64,000 bases of DNA from assembly GCF_001681715.1 (NCBI RefSeq), contig NZ_LNWY01000001.1, positions 1 to 64,000 of the forward strand. Reading direction: 5' to 3'. A program made the position numbers and the translations under genes. Each line of letters begins with the position of its first letter. Position 1 is the stretch's first letter. This document shows, in pieces, positions 1-9,582 of the stretch. The notes under the pieces were generated by a model. It was given only the letters and a program-made list of their open reading frames with translations. It did not search any database and was not told the origin of the DNA. The DNA is from Tritonibacter mobilis. Lineage in GTDB: Bacteria > Pseudomonadota > Alphaproteobacteria > Rhodobacterales > Rhodobacteraceae.

Positions 1-204
1 CAAAACCACATGTTTTCATATACTTAAAACGCCCTTACAGGAATGCCAGCATTGAGGATTTTACCCACCCTCCCCAAACTTGATGGTTTGCCGTGAGATG
101 AATCATGAAGCCATGTCTATATATTGCGGTCGAAACTCTGCCACACACCAGAGCGATGCGGAATCGACGACTCGAGTCGCCCTCCTACCCGCCAGACATT
201 CGCC

Positions 205-3200
205 CTATAGGTCGATTTCCAGCACCCCGTCGGGGTCTGCTGCACGAGATTGGCACAAGACTATCGCATCGCGCCGTTGCGCTTTGGACAGAACGAAGTC
301 GCGGTGCTCAGCCTCTCCGGCCAGCAACCCGCATTTGCAGACGCCACAGATGCCGTCAGCACATTTCACATCTACATGGATGCCCTGCTCGGCCAATGCA
401 TCAGTGGCGGTTTGCTCCGCACTCACATGGATATCGCGACCAGAGCGCGCCAGTCTCAAGACAAAGGGGTGGTTTTCATACTCTGGCTGCTCAGGCACAG
501 AGAAATACTCCAGATGCCTCGCGTCCTCCGGAAAACCGGCAGCCTCGGCCGCAGTCATGACAGCTTCCATATAGGGCGCGGCCCCACAGGTGTAGACGTG
601 CCAGCCCGGCTGGTACCCCGAGAGGATCTGATCAAAGGCTGCCCGCGTCCCTTCTTGTGATATATGGAGGTGGACCTTGGACGCCCAAGGCATCTGGGCG
701 AGATCATCGAGGTAGCCACCCTGCTCCCGCGACTTGATCGAATAGTGGAACTCAAACTCCGCGCCCAGCGCATGCAAGCGGTGCGCCATGGCGATCATCG
801 GGGTGACCCCAATCCCGCCCCCCATCAGAAAGGTCTTGCTGGCGCTCTCATCGAGCGGAAAGTGATTGATCGGGCGAGAGATGAAAATACGGCGCCCTTC
901 CGAGAAGATCCTGTGCAAGAGCTTTGAGCCGCCACGCCCAGCCTCTTCGCGCAACACGCCAATCTGGTAATGCGAGCGATCCGCCGGATTGCCCGACATG
1001 GAATACTGACGCAGAAACTCTGGGGCGACGACGATATCAAGATGCGCTCCGGCACTCCACTCCGGCAAATCGGAGCCATCGGCAGCACGGAATTCGTATT
1101 TTGTGACTCCTGCGGCCATCCCTTCTACCTTTGAGACGATCACCTGTAGAACCGGGCTCTCGTCATCATTGGTATAAAGGTGATCCCAATCACCTGTCTC
1201 GCCCCGCTCCCTGCGTTGTTTGTATTCCTCGGCGGTGATCATGGCCTGATAGGCTTCGATCCCGGCTTCGCGATCCATTGGAAACGGATAGGGATAAGGG
1301 TGCGGTGCGAGGTGAGCCGGGTAGACCGCCAGCGTCTGATCCTCGTAGCGCAGGTTGAGGTCCTTTTGCAGATCCCGCGCATTCACCGGATGCCGGGTCG
1401 GGCGATAGGCACCGTCTTCTTCCAGTTCCAGATCCCACCACCATTTCTTGGTCGGGTTCATCTCGCCATGGCCCAGCATATCGTCGAGCCGTGCCAAAGC
1501 CGGCGCGGCCTTGGGAATGTTCATCGCCGCCCAGCGGAAGGGCTTTTCCGCAAAGATCCCTTCGAGGTTCCAAGGACAGGTTTTCATGCACCGACCACAC
1601 ATCGCGCCGCCTGGCGTGGTGATCCGGTAGGTGGTGCATTTCTGGCTGTCGGATTTCCAGATCTCGTAGCCGTTAAACATCAGCTTCGGACCCGCAGTGA
1701 TCGCGCCCGACGGGCATTCGCGCGCACATTTATTACAGGACTCGCAAAAGGATTGCAGGCCGAAGTCAATCGGCTTGTCATGCGCCATCGGCATGTCGGT
1801 GGTCACCACACCGGATTTCAGGCGCGGGCCGAGGAAGGGATTGAGGATCACCTCGCCAATGCGTGAGACCTCACCCAGACCGGACAGCAACAACAAGGGC
1901 GGTTGCAGAACCTCGCCATCCATCACCGTGTGTGCCTTGGCCTTATAGCCAAGATTGCGGATCTGGCGTGCAATCACGCCCCCCAACAGCGAGAACCGCA
2001 GATACGCGCGCATGGATTGCGCAACCGCAATCCAGTCGTCGCCTGAGGTCCCTTCGGTCGTGTCGAACCCCTGATCGACGATCATCGAAATCGCATGCGG
2101 CTGATCCGGCACAATGGGTGTGCCGGTGGCATCATGGCTGTACCATGTCCAATCCGGGCAACGGCTGATCCCGACCGCATCAATCCCCAACCAATAGGAA
2201 GCCGCTTTCACCATATCCGCATTGCGCGTAGCATCCGTCGGACGAGGCCCGTCGGCAGGCGTGCCGTCCTGCAACAGCACAAACGCCCCAAGCATCCGCC
2301 GCTGCGCCATTGAAGGCGCCGCCTTGCGGACATAGAAGCCGCCGGTCGCGGCCTTTTGGTTCCCCTTGCCCATATCGCCGAACTGGGCACGGGCAAACAT
2401 ATCGGCGCGTTTGGGCACACGGGCCACGCGCGCCTCATCTATATATGTCGTGGGCGTCTCCACTCGCTTCAGTGTCTCAAAAGGGTGCGGGCCATCGCGA
2501 AAGTCGCGGTCTTTATAAGGATCACCGTTCAGGGCAGACCGCTCTGCCCCTGCCCCGATCCACCAGCGCAAATCGCGCCCGTTTTGTCCGGGCTGCTCGG
2601 GCAGCGGCGCCAAGGGGCGATCTTCGGCCAACTCAAAGTCGGTGGTCACGGCCGCCAGACCATACCGGGTGCCCCAATAGGGCGCAACAAGCTGGCCATC
2701 TTCCATACGCACCAACCCCGCCGCAACCGCGAGCCGGTTTAGATCCACATCAGACGACGTCCCAGTATGCGCCTTGGCATCCCAGCCCAGCAATCGGATG
2801 TAATTGGCAATCACCACCGCCGTTTCGGCGCTGCGTAGACAGGCCCGATGCGCCTCCGCGCCCTCGATCCAGTCACACCCCGCCTCTTCCGGGCGAGGAT
2901 CACGCGGCATTTCATAGAGGAACACAATCGCATGACGATGCGCACCAATCGTGGTGGGTGGCGCGTGCATGGCTTCTTTGAGGTCCGCCATGATCATGTC
3001 GATCCCCGAGGCCAGCGTCTTGGTCTGGCGGGTCTTCAGATCCTCGGCCAAACGGTCGATGTCCGGATTGAGCCACGGCGTTGACAGGCGGGCCTCTTCC
3101 GTCATCGGCCCGATGCCCACCATGGAAGCATCCGCAAAATACCCAAAGGCTTTGATGTGATCTGATCGCTCTTGCAGATCGGTCGGCACCTCGCCGCGAG

Positions 3201-3417
3201 AACCATTCACCAGCCCATCGCGGATCGCATCCATCATCGCCTGATATTCGCACATCGCGTTGATGATGCTGTCAGGCTTTTGCGGGCGGCGGAAATTGAG
3301 CGGCGCCGATGGCGGCAAATCACTCAGCTCCGCATGATCGCAACGCTTCAACCGCTCCAGCGGGAAAGGCCCCATATGCACGGGCCGATGCCGGGAGGAA
3401 AAGAAACGAATGGACAT
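205..3417 (-). CDS. Self-sufficient reductive dehalogenase (RdhA fused to flavin/2Fe-2S reductase)
   Basis: This 1070-residue protein joins a catabolic-type reductive dehalogenase to its own electron-supply module. Residues about 400-620 form the cobalamin/iron-sulfur core, with ferredoxin motifs C558/C561/C564/C568 and C594/C607/C610/C614 and a candidate catalytic tyrosine at 426 (TWYSHD). Residues about 755-1070 resemble phthalate-dioxygenase-type reductases: an RQYSM flavin motif (803), a GGGIGVTP nucleotide motif (867), and a plant-type 2Fe-2S site with CADGICGVC at 1019-1027. There is no Tat signal and no RdhB anchor gene, so it should be cytoplasmic and non-respiratory, like the NpRdhA and BhbA families. 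Residues 200-270 look like a decayed copy of 480-552. The start follows an AGGAG ribosome site. The likely reaction is NAD(P)H-driven removal of halogen from an aromatic ring; the substrate is unknown. Confidence 0.9.
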   Translation of the reverse strand: MSIRFFSSRHRPVHMGPFPLERLKRCDHAELSDLPPSAPLNFRRPQKPDSIINAMCEYQAMMDAIRDGLVNGSRGEVPTDLQERSDHIKAFGYFADASMVGIGPMTEEARLSTPWLNPDIDRLAEDLKTRQTKTLASGIDMIMADLKEAMHAPPTTIGAHRHAIVFLYEMPRDPRPEEAGCDWIEGAEAHRACLRSAETAVVIANYIRLLGWDAKAHTGTSSDVDLNRLAVAAGLVRMEDGQLVAPYWGTRYGLAAVTTDFELAEDRPLAPLPEQPGQNGRDLRWWIGAGAERSALNGDPYKDRDFRDGPHPFETLKRVETPTTYIDEARVARVPKRADMFARAQFGDMGKGNQKAATGGFYVRKAAPSMAQRRMLGAFVLLQDGTPADGPRPTDATRNADMVKAASYWLGIDAVGISRCPDWTWYSHDATGTPIVPDQPHAISMIVDQGFDTTEGTSGDDWIAVAQSMRAYLRFSLLGGVIARQIRNLGYKAKAHTVMDGEVLQPPLLLLSGLGEVSRIGEVILNPFLGPRLKSGVVTTDMPMAHDKPIDFGLQSFCESCNKCARECPSGAITAGPKLMFNGYEIWKSDSQKCTTYRITTPGGAMCGRCMKTCPWNLEGIFAEKPFRWAAMNIPKAAPALARLDDMLGHGEMNPTKKWWWDLELEEDGAYRPTRHPVNARDLQKDLNLRYEDQTLAVYPAHLAPHPYPYPFPMDREAGIEAYQAMITAEEYKQRRERGETGDWDHLYTNDDESPVLQVIVSKVEGMAAGVTKYEFRAADGSDLPEWSAGAHLDIVVAPEFLRQYSMSGNPADRSHYQIGVLREEAGRGGSKLLHRIFSEGRRIFISRPINHFPLDESASKTFLMGGGIGVTPMIAMAHRLHALGAEFEFHYSIKSREQGGYLDDLAQMPWASKVHLHISQEGTRAAFDQILSGYQPGWHVYTCGAAPYMEAVMTAAEAAGFPEDARHLEYFSVPEQPEYENHPFVLRLARSGRDIHVSAEQTATDALAEQGIHVDVKCADGICGVCKCGLLAGEAEHRDFVLSKAQRRDAIVLCQSRAADPDGVLEIDL

Positions 3418-3757
3418 GCTGGCTCTCCTGAGGACGGCGATGGCGATCTGCAGACGGGAACCTCCCGCCAGATGTCAGATGCTACTGGCCTTATGGATTG
3501 GATGCAGGACAAACAGATTTGATGTGCCGCCAAGTGGCACATTGCTCAAATTTCATGCGTCCCCTTCGCAGCAAAAGGCGCATCAGCTTGATGCTGCCCT
3601 CAGCGGCTTGTGCATCGCATTGCATTGTGGTTGGAGGGCAGTAACCGCCCCGTATGCCGATGTTTGGTATTTTTTTCCGAGAGGGCGACAGAACGTTAAA
3701 TGGTAGCCGTAACACATTTGACAGGCGCAGCGCCGCCCCGACCTATCAAGGATACGC
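3418..3757. other. Divergent intergenic region, dehalogenase / RND operon
   Basis: This 340-base gap separates the minus-strand dehalogenase from the plus-strand efflux operon and must hold both promoters. I see one clear inverted repeat (3522-3542) and a ribosome site (AAGGA) just before 3758. No convincing sigma-70 hexamer pair and no gene are visible. Confidence 0.6.
3522..3542. promoter_or_regulatory. Candidate operator upstream of the dehalogenase
   Basis: The arms ATGTGCC and GGCACAT form a perfect 7-bp inverted repeat with a 7-base spacer, 105 bases upstream of the dehalogenase start and about 215 upstream of the RND adaptor. The symmetry and position suit a dimeric regulator, but no regulator gene is adjacent and the cognate protein is unknown. 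Confidence 0.35.
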
Positions 3758-4948
3758 ATGGCTTATTCGTTTACTTATATTTACGCCCCGCTGAAATGGA
3801 TCAGCGCCGGGCTGATTTCTCTGGCTTTATCCGCGAGTGCGTCTGCCCAACCGATGCCCGGCGGTGATCGCGGCCCTATACCGGCTGGAGTGATCACACT
3901 CAGCGAGGCACAGGTGCCTTTCTCGGTAACGCTGCCCGGACGCGCCATCGCCTATGAAGAGGTCAATATCCGCCCGCGCGTCGACGGCACTATTAGCGAA
4001 ATACCCTATGAAGCTGGGCGCAAGGTCGAAAAAGGCGATGTTCTGTTTCGCATTGAAGGTGACACCTTTGAGGTAGACGTCGCCGCAGCCGAGGCCGAAG
4101 TCGCGCGCGCAGAGGCCGCCGTCACCGCAGCCGAGGCCACATTATCTCGCTATGAGCGCCTGCAAGGAACAGGCGTGACCATTGAGGACGTGGAAAACGC
4201 CCGCGTGACGGTGCTGCAGAACAAGGCCGAGCTGAGCTCGGCAAACGCAAAACTCAAACTGGCTCGATTGAATCTGGAACGGACCGAGATCCACAGCCCG
4301 ATCACGGGCATTGTCGCGGTTCCCGAAGTTTCCGTTGGGGCCGTGGTCACAGCTAATCAAGCTGATGCGCTCACCACGGTGACCCGTCTCGACCCGATCT
4401 ACATCGATGTTGAGGAATCCAGTAAACGCCTCGCAGAGGTTCGCGCGTTGATGGAAGGTGGTACGCTGCAACGGGGCGAAGGGCTGGATCTGACGCTCAC
4501 GCTGGAGAACGGCGTCCAATACGATCAAAAAGGCACGCTTGAATCGCCCGGCACCCGCGTCTCCACCACAACCGGCAGCTTTGAGTTCCGCATCCGTTTT
4601 GACAATCCAGAGCGACATATTCTGCCGGGGCAATTCCTGCGCGTCGAAATCGAGCTTGGCACGACACGCGCCGTTATGGTGCCCCAAGGGGCCACCTCGC
4701 GGGCTGCAGACGGCACGCTCACCGCTTTTGTGGCCGTTGATGGCAAGGCGGAGCAACGCGAGCTGACCGAACACGGAAGTTATCAAAACGCGTGGATCGT
4801 CACCGACGGCATCGCCCCCGGCGAAGCCCTGATCGTCGATGGATTAATGGCCATGCGTGATGGAGCCGACATTCAGCCCGTCAGCGTGGAAATATCTGAA
4901 AATGGCGTCGTCACGGACGCCAAAGATGCCAGCAGCGACGAGAGCTAA
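3758..4948 (+). CDS. RND efflux periplasmic adaptor (AcrA/MexA family)
   Basis: This 396-residue membrane-fusion protein bridges an inner-membrane RND pump and an outer-membrane channel. A signal peptide (about residues 1-30, ending ASASA-Q) has no lipobox cysteine, so it is not a lipoprotein. Next come the first lipoyl half (VNIRPRVDGTI, PYEAGRKVEKGDVLF), an alanine/glutamate-rich coiled-coil hairpin (about 105-170), the second lipoyl half (ERTEIHSPITGIV) and the beta-barrel and membrane-proximal domains. An AAGGA ribosome site precedes the start. The pump gene follows after 2 bases, so the pair is an operon. No TolC-type channel gene is nearby. Confidence 0.93.
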   Translation: MAYSFTYIYAPLKWISAGLISLALSASASAQPMPGGDRGPIPAGVITLSEAQVPFSVTLPGRAIAYEEVNIRPRVDGTISEIPYEAGRKVEKGDVLFRIEGDTFEVDVAAAEAEVARAEAAVTAAEATLSRYERLQGTGVTIEDVENARVTVLQNKAELSSANAKLKLARLNLERTEIHSPITGIVAVPEVSVGAVVTANQADALTTVTRLDPIYIDVEESSKRLAEVRALMEGGTLQRGEGLDLTLTLENGVQYDQKGTLESPGTRVSTTTGSFEFRIRFDNPERHILPGQFLRVEIELGTTRAVMVPQGATSRAADGTLTAFVAVDGKAEQRELTEHGSYQNAWIVTDGIAPGEALIVDGLMAMRDGADIQPVSVEISENGVVTDAKDASSDES

Positions 4949-4950
4949 TC

Positions 4951-7900
4951 ATGGGTCTATTCTTTATCCGGCGCCCGGTCTTTGCCTGGGTGCTTGCCCT
5001 GATGACGATGCTCATCGGCGCGTGGTCCGCCTTCACCCTGCCAGTGGCGCAATACCCGGACATCGCGCCTACCACTGTTCGGGTCTCGGCCAGCTACAAC
5101 GGGGCCACTGCCGAGGCGGTCGAAAATTCCGTCACCCGTGTCATCGAAGATGCGATGACGGGGCTCGACGGGATGATCTACATGACCGCGCGCTCTTCCG
5201 AAGGGTCAAGCTCCATCCAGATCACCTTTGACGAAAGCGTCGAGCCAATCGACGCGCAAAATGAGGTGCAAACCAAGGTCTCGCAAGTTGAAAGCCAGCT
5301 GCCAACGGCCGTGCGCAGCCGGGGCGTGACCGTGTCGCGCTCCTCATCGTCGATCTTGCTCGTCGGGGCCATCGTTGCGGATGACAGCCGATATTCTACC
5401 GTGCAATTGGGCAATATCCTGTCTGAACAGGTCGAGGGGCCGATCCAGCGCACCGAGGGTGTCGGCGGCGTCAGCATCTTTGGCTCAGGCTATGCTATGC
5501 GGATCTGGCTCGATCCAATTGCGCTGGCCCGGTTCCAATTGACACCGCAGGATGTTGTCGGTGCCGTCGAGGAGCAAAACACCACCGTCTCCGTCGGCTC
5601 ACTGGGCAGCCAGCCAACGCTTGCGGGGCAACAGTTCAACGCCACCATCACCGCCCAGAGCCAGATGACCACCGTCGATGAATTCGAGCAGATCCTGCTG
5701 AAATCCGACGAGGACGGCGGCGCGGTGCGGCTGGCTGATGTGGCGCGGGTAGAAATCGGCCAAGAAAGCTATGGCGGTGACTCGCGCTTTTCCGGCCAGA
5801 ACGCTACGGGCTTTGGCGTAAACCTCGCAACCGGGGCCAATGCGGTCGACACAGCCGCTGCGGTACGCGCAACGCTCGACCGGCTTGCGCCATCGCTGCC
5901 CGATGGTGTCAGATTTGAAATCGCCTATGACACCTCCCCTTTTGTGGAGCTGTCGATTGAGCAGGTCTACCACACCCTGATTGAGGCCGTGGTACTGGTC
6001 TTTCTGGTGCTGCTGCTGTTTCTGCAAAGCTGGCGCGCAACACTGATCCCACTGATTGCAGTGCCGGTTGTCTTGTTGGGAACCTTTGCCGTGCTGCAGC
6101 TAGGTGGTTTTTCCATCAACACGCTCACCATGTTTGCCATGGTGCTCGCGATTGGGCTTTTGGTCGATGACGCCATCGTCGTGGTCGAAAACGTCGAACG
6201 CCTGATGGAAGACGAGGGCCTCACGGCATTGGACGCGACCCGCAAGAGCATGGGGCAGATCACCTCGGCATTGCTCGGTATCAACGTGGTACTGGCAGCG
6301 GTTTTCTTGCCAATGGCATTCTTTGGCGGCTCCACCGGCGTCATCTACCGGCAGTTCTCCGTCACGATGGTGACCGCCATGACGCTGTCGCTTTGTGTCG
6401 CGATTATTCTGTCGCCGCCTATGTCGGCACGCCTGCTGAAACCCAAGACCGGGCAGCCGCGTTTTGCGCCGTTTCGCTGGTTCAATGCGCTCGTTGCCCG
6501 CGCCATCACCGGTTATGGCGCAGGCGTGAAGGGCACACTGCGGCTGCCGTTTTTGATGCCACTTGCGTTGGTCGCGGTTTTGGTCGGTGCCTATATGGTC
6601 AACAACCGCCTCACCACCTCGTTCATCCCGACCGAGGATCAGGGTGTGTTGATCACCATCGTCACCCTGCCCGAAGGCGCAACCACCGCCCAGACCACGG
6701 CCACGGTTGAGAAACTCGAACAGTTCTTCCTTGCCGATGAAGGGGTCGAGAGCACCTTTGCCGCGCTGGGGTTTGGCTTTTCGGGCAGCGGCCAGAACCG
6801 GGCACTGGTGTTTGTAAAACTCAAAAGCTTTGATGAACGCAGTGGGCGCGCCGATCTGACGGCTGCGCAGGTGGCGCAACGCGCCAATATTGCGTTCAGT
6901 CAGCTGCGCGACGGGCAGATTTTCGTGCTGCAACCCCCGGCAATCCGCGGGCTCGGCAATAGCGGCGGCTTTGAGATGTATCTGGTGGACCAGTCGGGGG
7001 CCGGTTCAGAGGCTCTGCAGGCTGCGGCCGAACAACTTGTTGCAAACGCCACAAATAGCGAACGCGTGACCAACCTCAGCGCCAATGGCACGGAAAAGGA
7101 CAGCGCGGTGAAGATCACAATTGACCGCGCCAAAGCCGAGAGCTTCGGGCTCACCCTCTCTGACGTGAACGGCATGCTCTCGGTGATTTTTGCGGGCCTT
7201 GAGGTGAACGATTTTGAACTGGGTGCGGCGCTGCGTCCAGTTATCGTACAGGGGGACGCCGCACATCGGATGCAGACCGAAGATGTATTCGACTGGTATG
7301 CCCGCAACGCTTCCGGTGAAATGGTGCCCTTCTCTGCCTTCATGTCGACCTCGTGGGAACCGGTCGCCCCCACGCTAGAGCGTTATGGCGGCACCTCCGC
7401 ATTGGAGATTTCCGGCTCTCCCGGCGTTGGCTACAGCTCTGGTAGCGCAATGGAGGAAATGGAGGCGCTGGTGGCGGAACTTGACGGGGGATATGCTGCA
7501 GCTTGGACTGGTCTGAGCTATCAGGAACGCCAGTCCGGCGATCAGGCACCAATCCTTTATGCAATCTCTGCGCTGGTGGTCTTCTTGGCTCTGGCCGCGC
7601 TCTACGAGAGCTGGTCGATCCCGCTTGCCGTGATGCTGGCGGTGCCGGTTGGCATTCTTGGCGCGCTGTTTTCTGCGTGGATCTTTGGGCAGTCCAATGA
7701 TGTCTATTTCAAAGTGGGCATGCTGACGACCATCGGCCTCGCCGCGCGCAACGCCATTTTGATCGTCGAATTTGCCGAAGACCTGCGCCGTGACGGTATG
7801 CGCATCGCAGAAGCCGCGATTGAGGCCGCGCGGTTGCGCTTGCGCCCGATCCTGATGACTGCGCTGACCTTCATCCTCGGCGTGCTGCCGCTCGCAATTG

Positions 7901-8061
7901 CGACAGGGGCCGGGGCGGCATCGCAAAACGCCATCGGGATTGGTGTCATTGGTGGGATGCTGGCCTCGACCTTCCTCGGGATTTTCATGGTTCCTGCCTT
8001 TTATGTCCTGATTATGCGTGTCACGCGAAAACTCTCGGGCGATAGAGCCGCGCAAACCTAA
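4951..8061 (+). CDS. RND multidrug efflux pump (AcrB/HAE1 family)
   Basis: This 1036-residue inner-membrane proton/drug antiporter has the family length and layout: a first membrane helix (11-30), two large periplasmic loops and 12 predicted helices. The helix-4 proton-relay aspartates are D406 and D407 (GLLVDDAIVVVENVE). The helix-10 position that is lysine in AcrB (K940, in the SAKNAILI context) is arginine here, R933 in AARNAILIVEF. It is probably still functional because charge is kept. It lies 2 bases after the adaptor gene and is followed by a strong hairpin. Substrates cannot be predicted. Confidence 0.95.
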   Translation: MGLFFIRRPVFAWVLALMTMLIGAWSAFTLPVAQYPDIAPTTVRVSASYNGATAEAVENSVTRVIEDAMTGLDGMIYMTARSSEGSSSIQITFDESVEPIDAQNEVQTKVSQVESQLPTAVRSRGVTVSRSSSSILLVGAIVADDSRYSTVQLGNILSEQVEGPIQRTEGVGGVSIFGSGYAMRIWLDPIALARFQLTPQDVVGAVEEQNTTVSVGSLGSQPTLAGQQFNATITAQSQMTTVDEFEQILLKSDEDGGAVRLADVARVEIGQESYGGDSRFSGQNATGFGVNLATGANAVDTAAAVRATLDRLAPSLPDGVRFEIAYDTSPFVELSIEQVYHTLIEAVVLVFLVLLLFLQSWRATLIPLIAVPVVLLGTFAVLQLGGFSINTLTMFAMVLAIGLLVDDAIVVVENVERLMEDEGLTALDATRKSMGQITSALLGINVVLAAVFLPMAFFGGSTGVIYRQFSVTMVTAMTLSLCVAIILSPPMSARLLKPKTGQPRFAPFRWFNALVARAITGYGAGVKGTLRLPFLMPLALVAVLVGAYMVNNRLTTSFIPTEDQGVLITIVTLPEGATTAQTTATVEKLEQFFLADEGVESTFAALGFGFSGSGQNRALVFVKLKSFDERSGRADLTAAQVAQRANIAFSQLRDGQIFVLQPPAIRGLGNSGGFEMYLVDQSGAGSEALQAAAEQLVANATNSERVTNLSANGTEKDSAVKITIDRAKAESFGLTLSDVNGMLSVIFAGLEVNDFELGAALRPVIVQGDAAHRMQTEDVFDWYARNASGEMVPFSAFMSTSWEPVAPTLERYGGTSALEISGSPGVGYSSGSAMEEMEALVAELDGGYAAAWTGLSYQERQSGDQAPILYAISALVVFLALAALYESWSIPLAVMLAVPVGILGALFSAWIFGQSNDVYFKVGMLTTIGLAARNAILIVEFAEDLRRDGMRIAEAAIEAARLRLRPILMTALTFILGVLPLAIATGAGAASQNAIGIGVIGGMLASTFLGIFMVPAFYVLIMRVTRKLSGDRAAQT

Positions 8062-8065
8062 CCGG

Positions 8066-8093
8066 TGTGGCGCGCTCAACCGGGCGCGCCACA
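8066..8093 (+). terminator. Hairpin after RND operon
   Basis: The arms TGTGGCGCGC and GCGCGCCACA form a perfect 10-bp stem with an 8-base loop, 5 bases after the pump stop codon. The following bases (TCCTTAC) are only weakly U-rich, so it is a probable but not classical terminator. Confidence 0.6.
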
Positions 8094-8217
8094 TCCTTAC
8101 ACCTTGAGGCGCAAACTGTTTGCGGCTCTTGTCGCGCCTCTGCCATAGTCCAAACCACACCACTAAATGTCGAAGCACAGAGCCGTTGGCCGCCTTCGAT
8201 CAATCGCGGGCTTGGTT

Positions 8218-9537
8218 ATGCTGGACGTTTTAAAAGATCGCACCTATCGCCATCTGTTTCTTGCACAGCTGGTGGCTCTCCTTGGCACCGGACTGGCCAC
8301 TGTTGCCTTGGGGCTTACGGCTTACGATCTGGCACAGGACAGTGCCGCCATGGTGCTTGGGACAATATTCACCATCAAGATGGTGGCCTATGTCTCGATC
8401 AGCCCACTTGCGGGCGCAGTAGCAGAACGGGTCAGTCGGCGTAAGATGTTGGTTGCGCTGGATCTTGTGCGGGCCAGCTGCGCGATTTGCCTGCCCTTCG
8501 CCACCAGTGCGGGGCAAATCTATGTTCTGATTTTCGTTCTGCAGGCTGCCTCTGCAGCCTTCACACCGACGTTTCAGGCCACAATCCCAGAGGTGCTCCC
8601 AGAAGAAGAGCGTTACACCCGCGCGCTGTCACTCTCGCGGCTGGCCTATGATCTTGAAAACATTCTGTCGCCGATGGTTGCGGCGCTCTTGCTAATCATA
8701 CTGAGTTATAACACGCTCTTTATTGCAACCGCCGCTGGTTTCATTGCCTCTGCACTACTCGTGATCAGCGTGGCTTTGCCCTCTCCACGCCCGACCGCGC
8801 GCCGGGGCATCTATGATCGCACCACACGCGGCATTCGCATCTATCTCGCAACGCCACGCCTGCGCGGATTACTTGCCCTGTGCCTTGCAGTCTCCAGTTG
8901 CGGCGCCATGGTGCTGGTAAATTCTGTGGTCTTGGTGCGCAGCCAGCTAGGGCTTGGAGAAAGCGACCTTGCGTGGACTATGTTTGCCTTTGGTGCAGGC
9001 AGTATGGTTGTGGCCCTTGCCCTGCCCCGGATGTTGGAAACACTGCCAAACCGCCCGGTGATGATCGCTGGTGCGATGATTATGACGCTCGCGCTCGGCG
9101 TACTGGCAGCGGTGATCGCGATATCTGGCCTGTCTTGGCCACTGTTGCTGCTGGTTTGGTTTCTGGTTGGTTTTGGATTTTCCGCAGCCCTGACCCCGTC
9201 GGGGCGCTTGCTCAAACAATCCGCCCACCCCGAGGATCGTCCAGCGCTCTTTGCGGCGCAGTTCGCGCTGTCTCATGCTTGCTGGCTCATCACATATCCG
9301 CTGGCAGGGTTTCTGATGACAACCTACGGAACCGTGCCGACGCTCATTGTCCTCATTGTCTTGGCCCTGTTCAGCATCATAGCTGCACTCCGCCTATGGC
9401 CAGCACAGGACGTGGAAGAGATTGAACACAGACATGACAACCTCCCGCTGGATCATCCGCATCTGAACGGGCAACGCCAGCACAGCCATCCACTGATCAT
9501 CGACGACATGCACCCGCGTTGGGATATCCGGTTCTGA
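8218..9537 (+). CDS. MFS exporter with histidine-rich C-terminal tail (NreB-like)
   Basis: This is a 439-residue major facilitator protein with about 12 hydrophobic segments and the loop motif GAVAERVSRRKML typical of drug/siderophore/metal exporters. The last 35 residues are hydrophilic and carry seven histidines (EHRHD, LDHPHLN, QHSHP, DDMH). The nickel exporter NreB of Achromobacter has a comparable His-rich cytoplasmic tail, which suggests divalent-metal export; this is inference from the tail. I start at 8218 (MLDVLKDRTYRHLF); an in-frame ATG at 8167 would add 17 residues, and neither has a strong ribosome site. Confidence 0.8.
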   Translation: MLDVLKDRTYRHLFLAQLVALLGTGLATVALGLTAYDLAQDSAAMVLGTIFTIKMVAYVSISPLAGAVAERVSRRKMLVALDLVRASCAICLPFATSAGQIYVLIFVLQAASAAFTPTFQATIPEVLPEEERYTRALSLSRLAYDLENILSPMVAALLLIILSYNTLFIATAAGFIASALLVISVALPSPRPTARRGIYDRTTRGIRIYLATPRLRGLLALCLAVSSCGAMVLVNSVVLVRSQLGLGESDLAWTMFAFGAGSMVVALALPRMLETLPNRPVMIAGAMIMTLALGVLAAVIAISGLSWPLLLLVWFLVGFGFSAALTPSGRLLKQSAHPEDRPALFAAQFALSHACWLITYPLAGFLMTTYGTVPTLIVLIVLALFSIIAALRLWPAQDVEEIEHRHDNLPLDHPHLNGQRQHSHPLIIDDMHPRWDIRF

Positions 9538-9582
9538 GATGGAATGCCCGTGCCGCCCAGATTGCCAATCGCGGGATTATCT

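Noticed and set aside
1-204. Possible gene or element at the window start
   Set aside because: Only the downstream region of the dehalogenase is present; no frame, hairpin with T tract or repeat stands out.
6100-6933. 277-codon minus-strand frame inside the RND pump
   Set aside because: Shadow of the pump gene; no start signal and no domain pattern.
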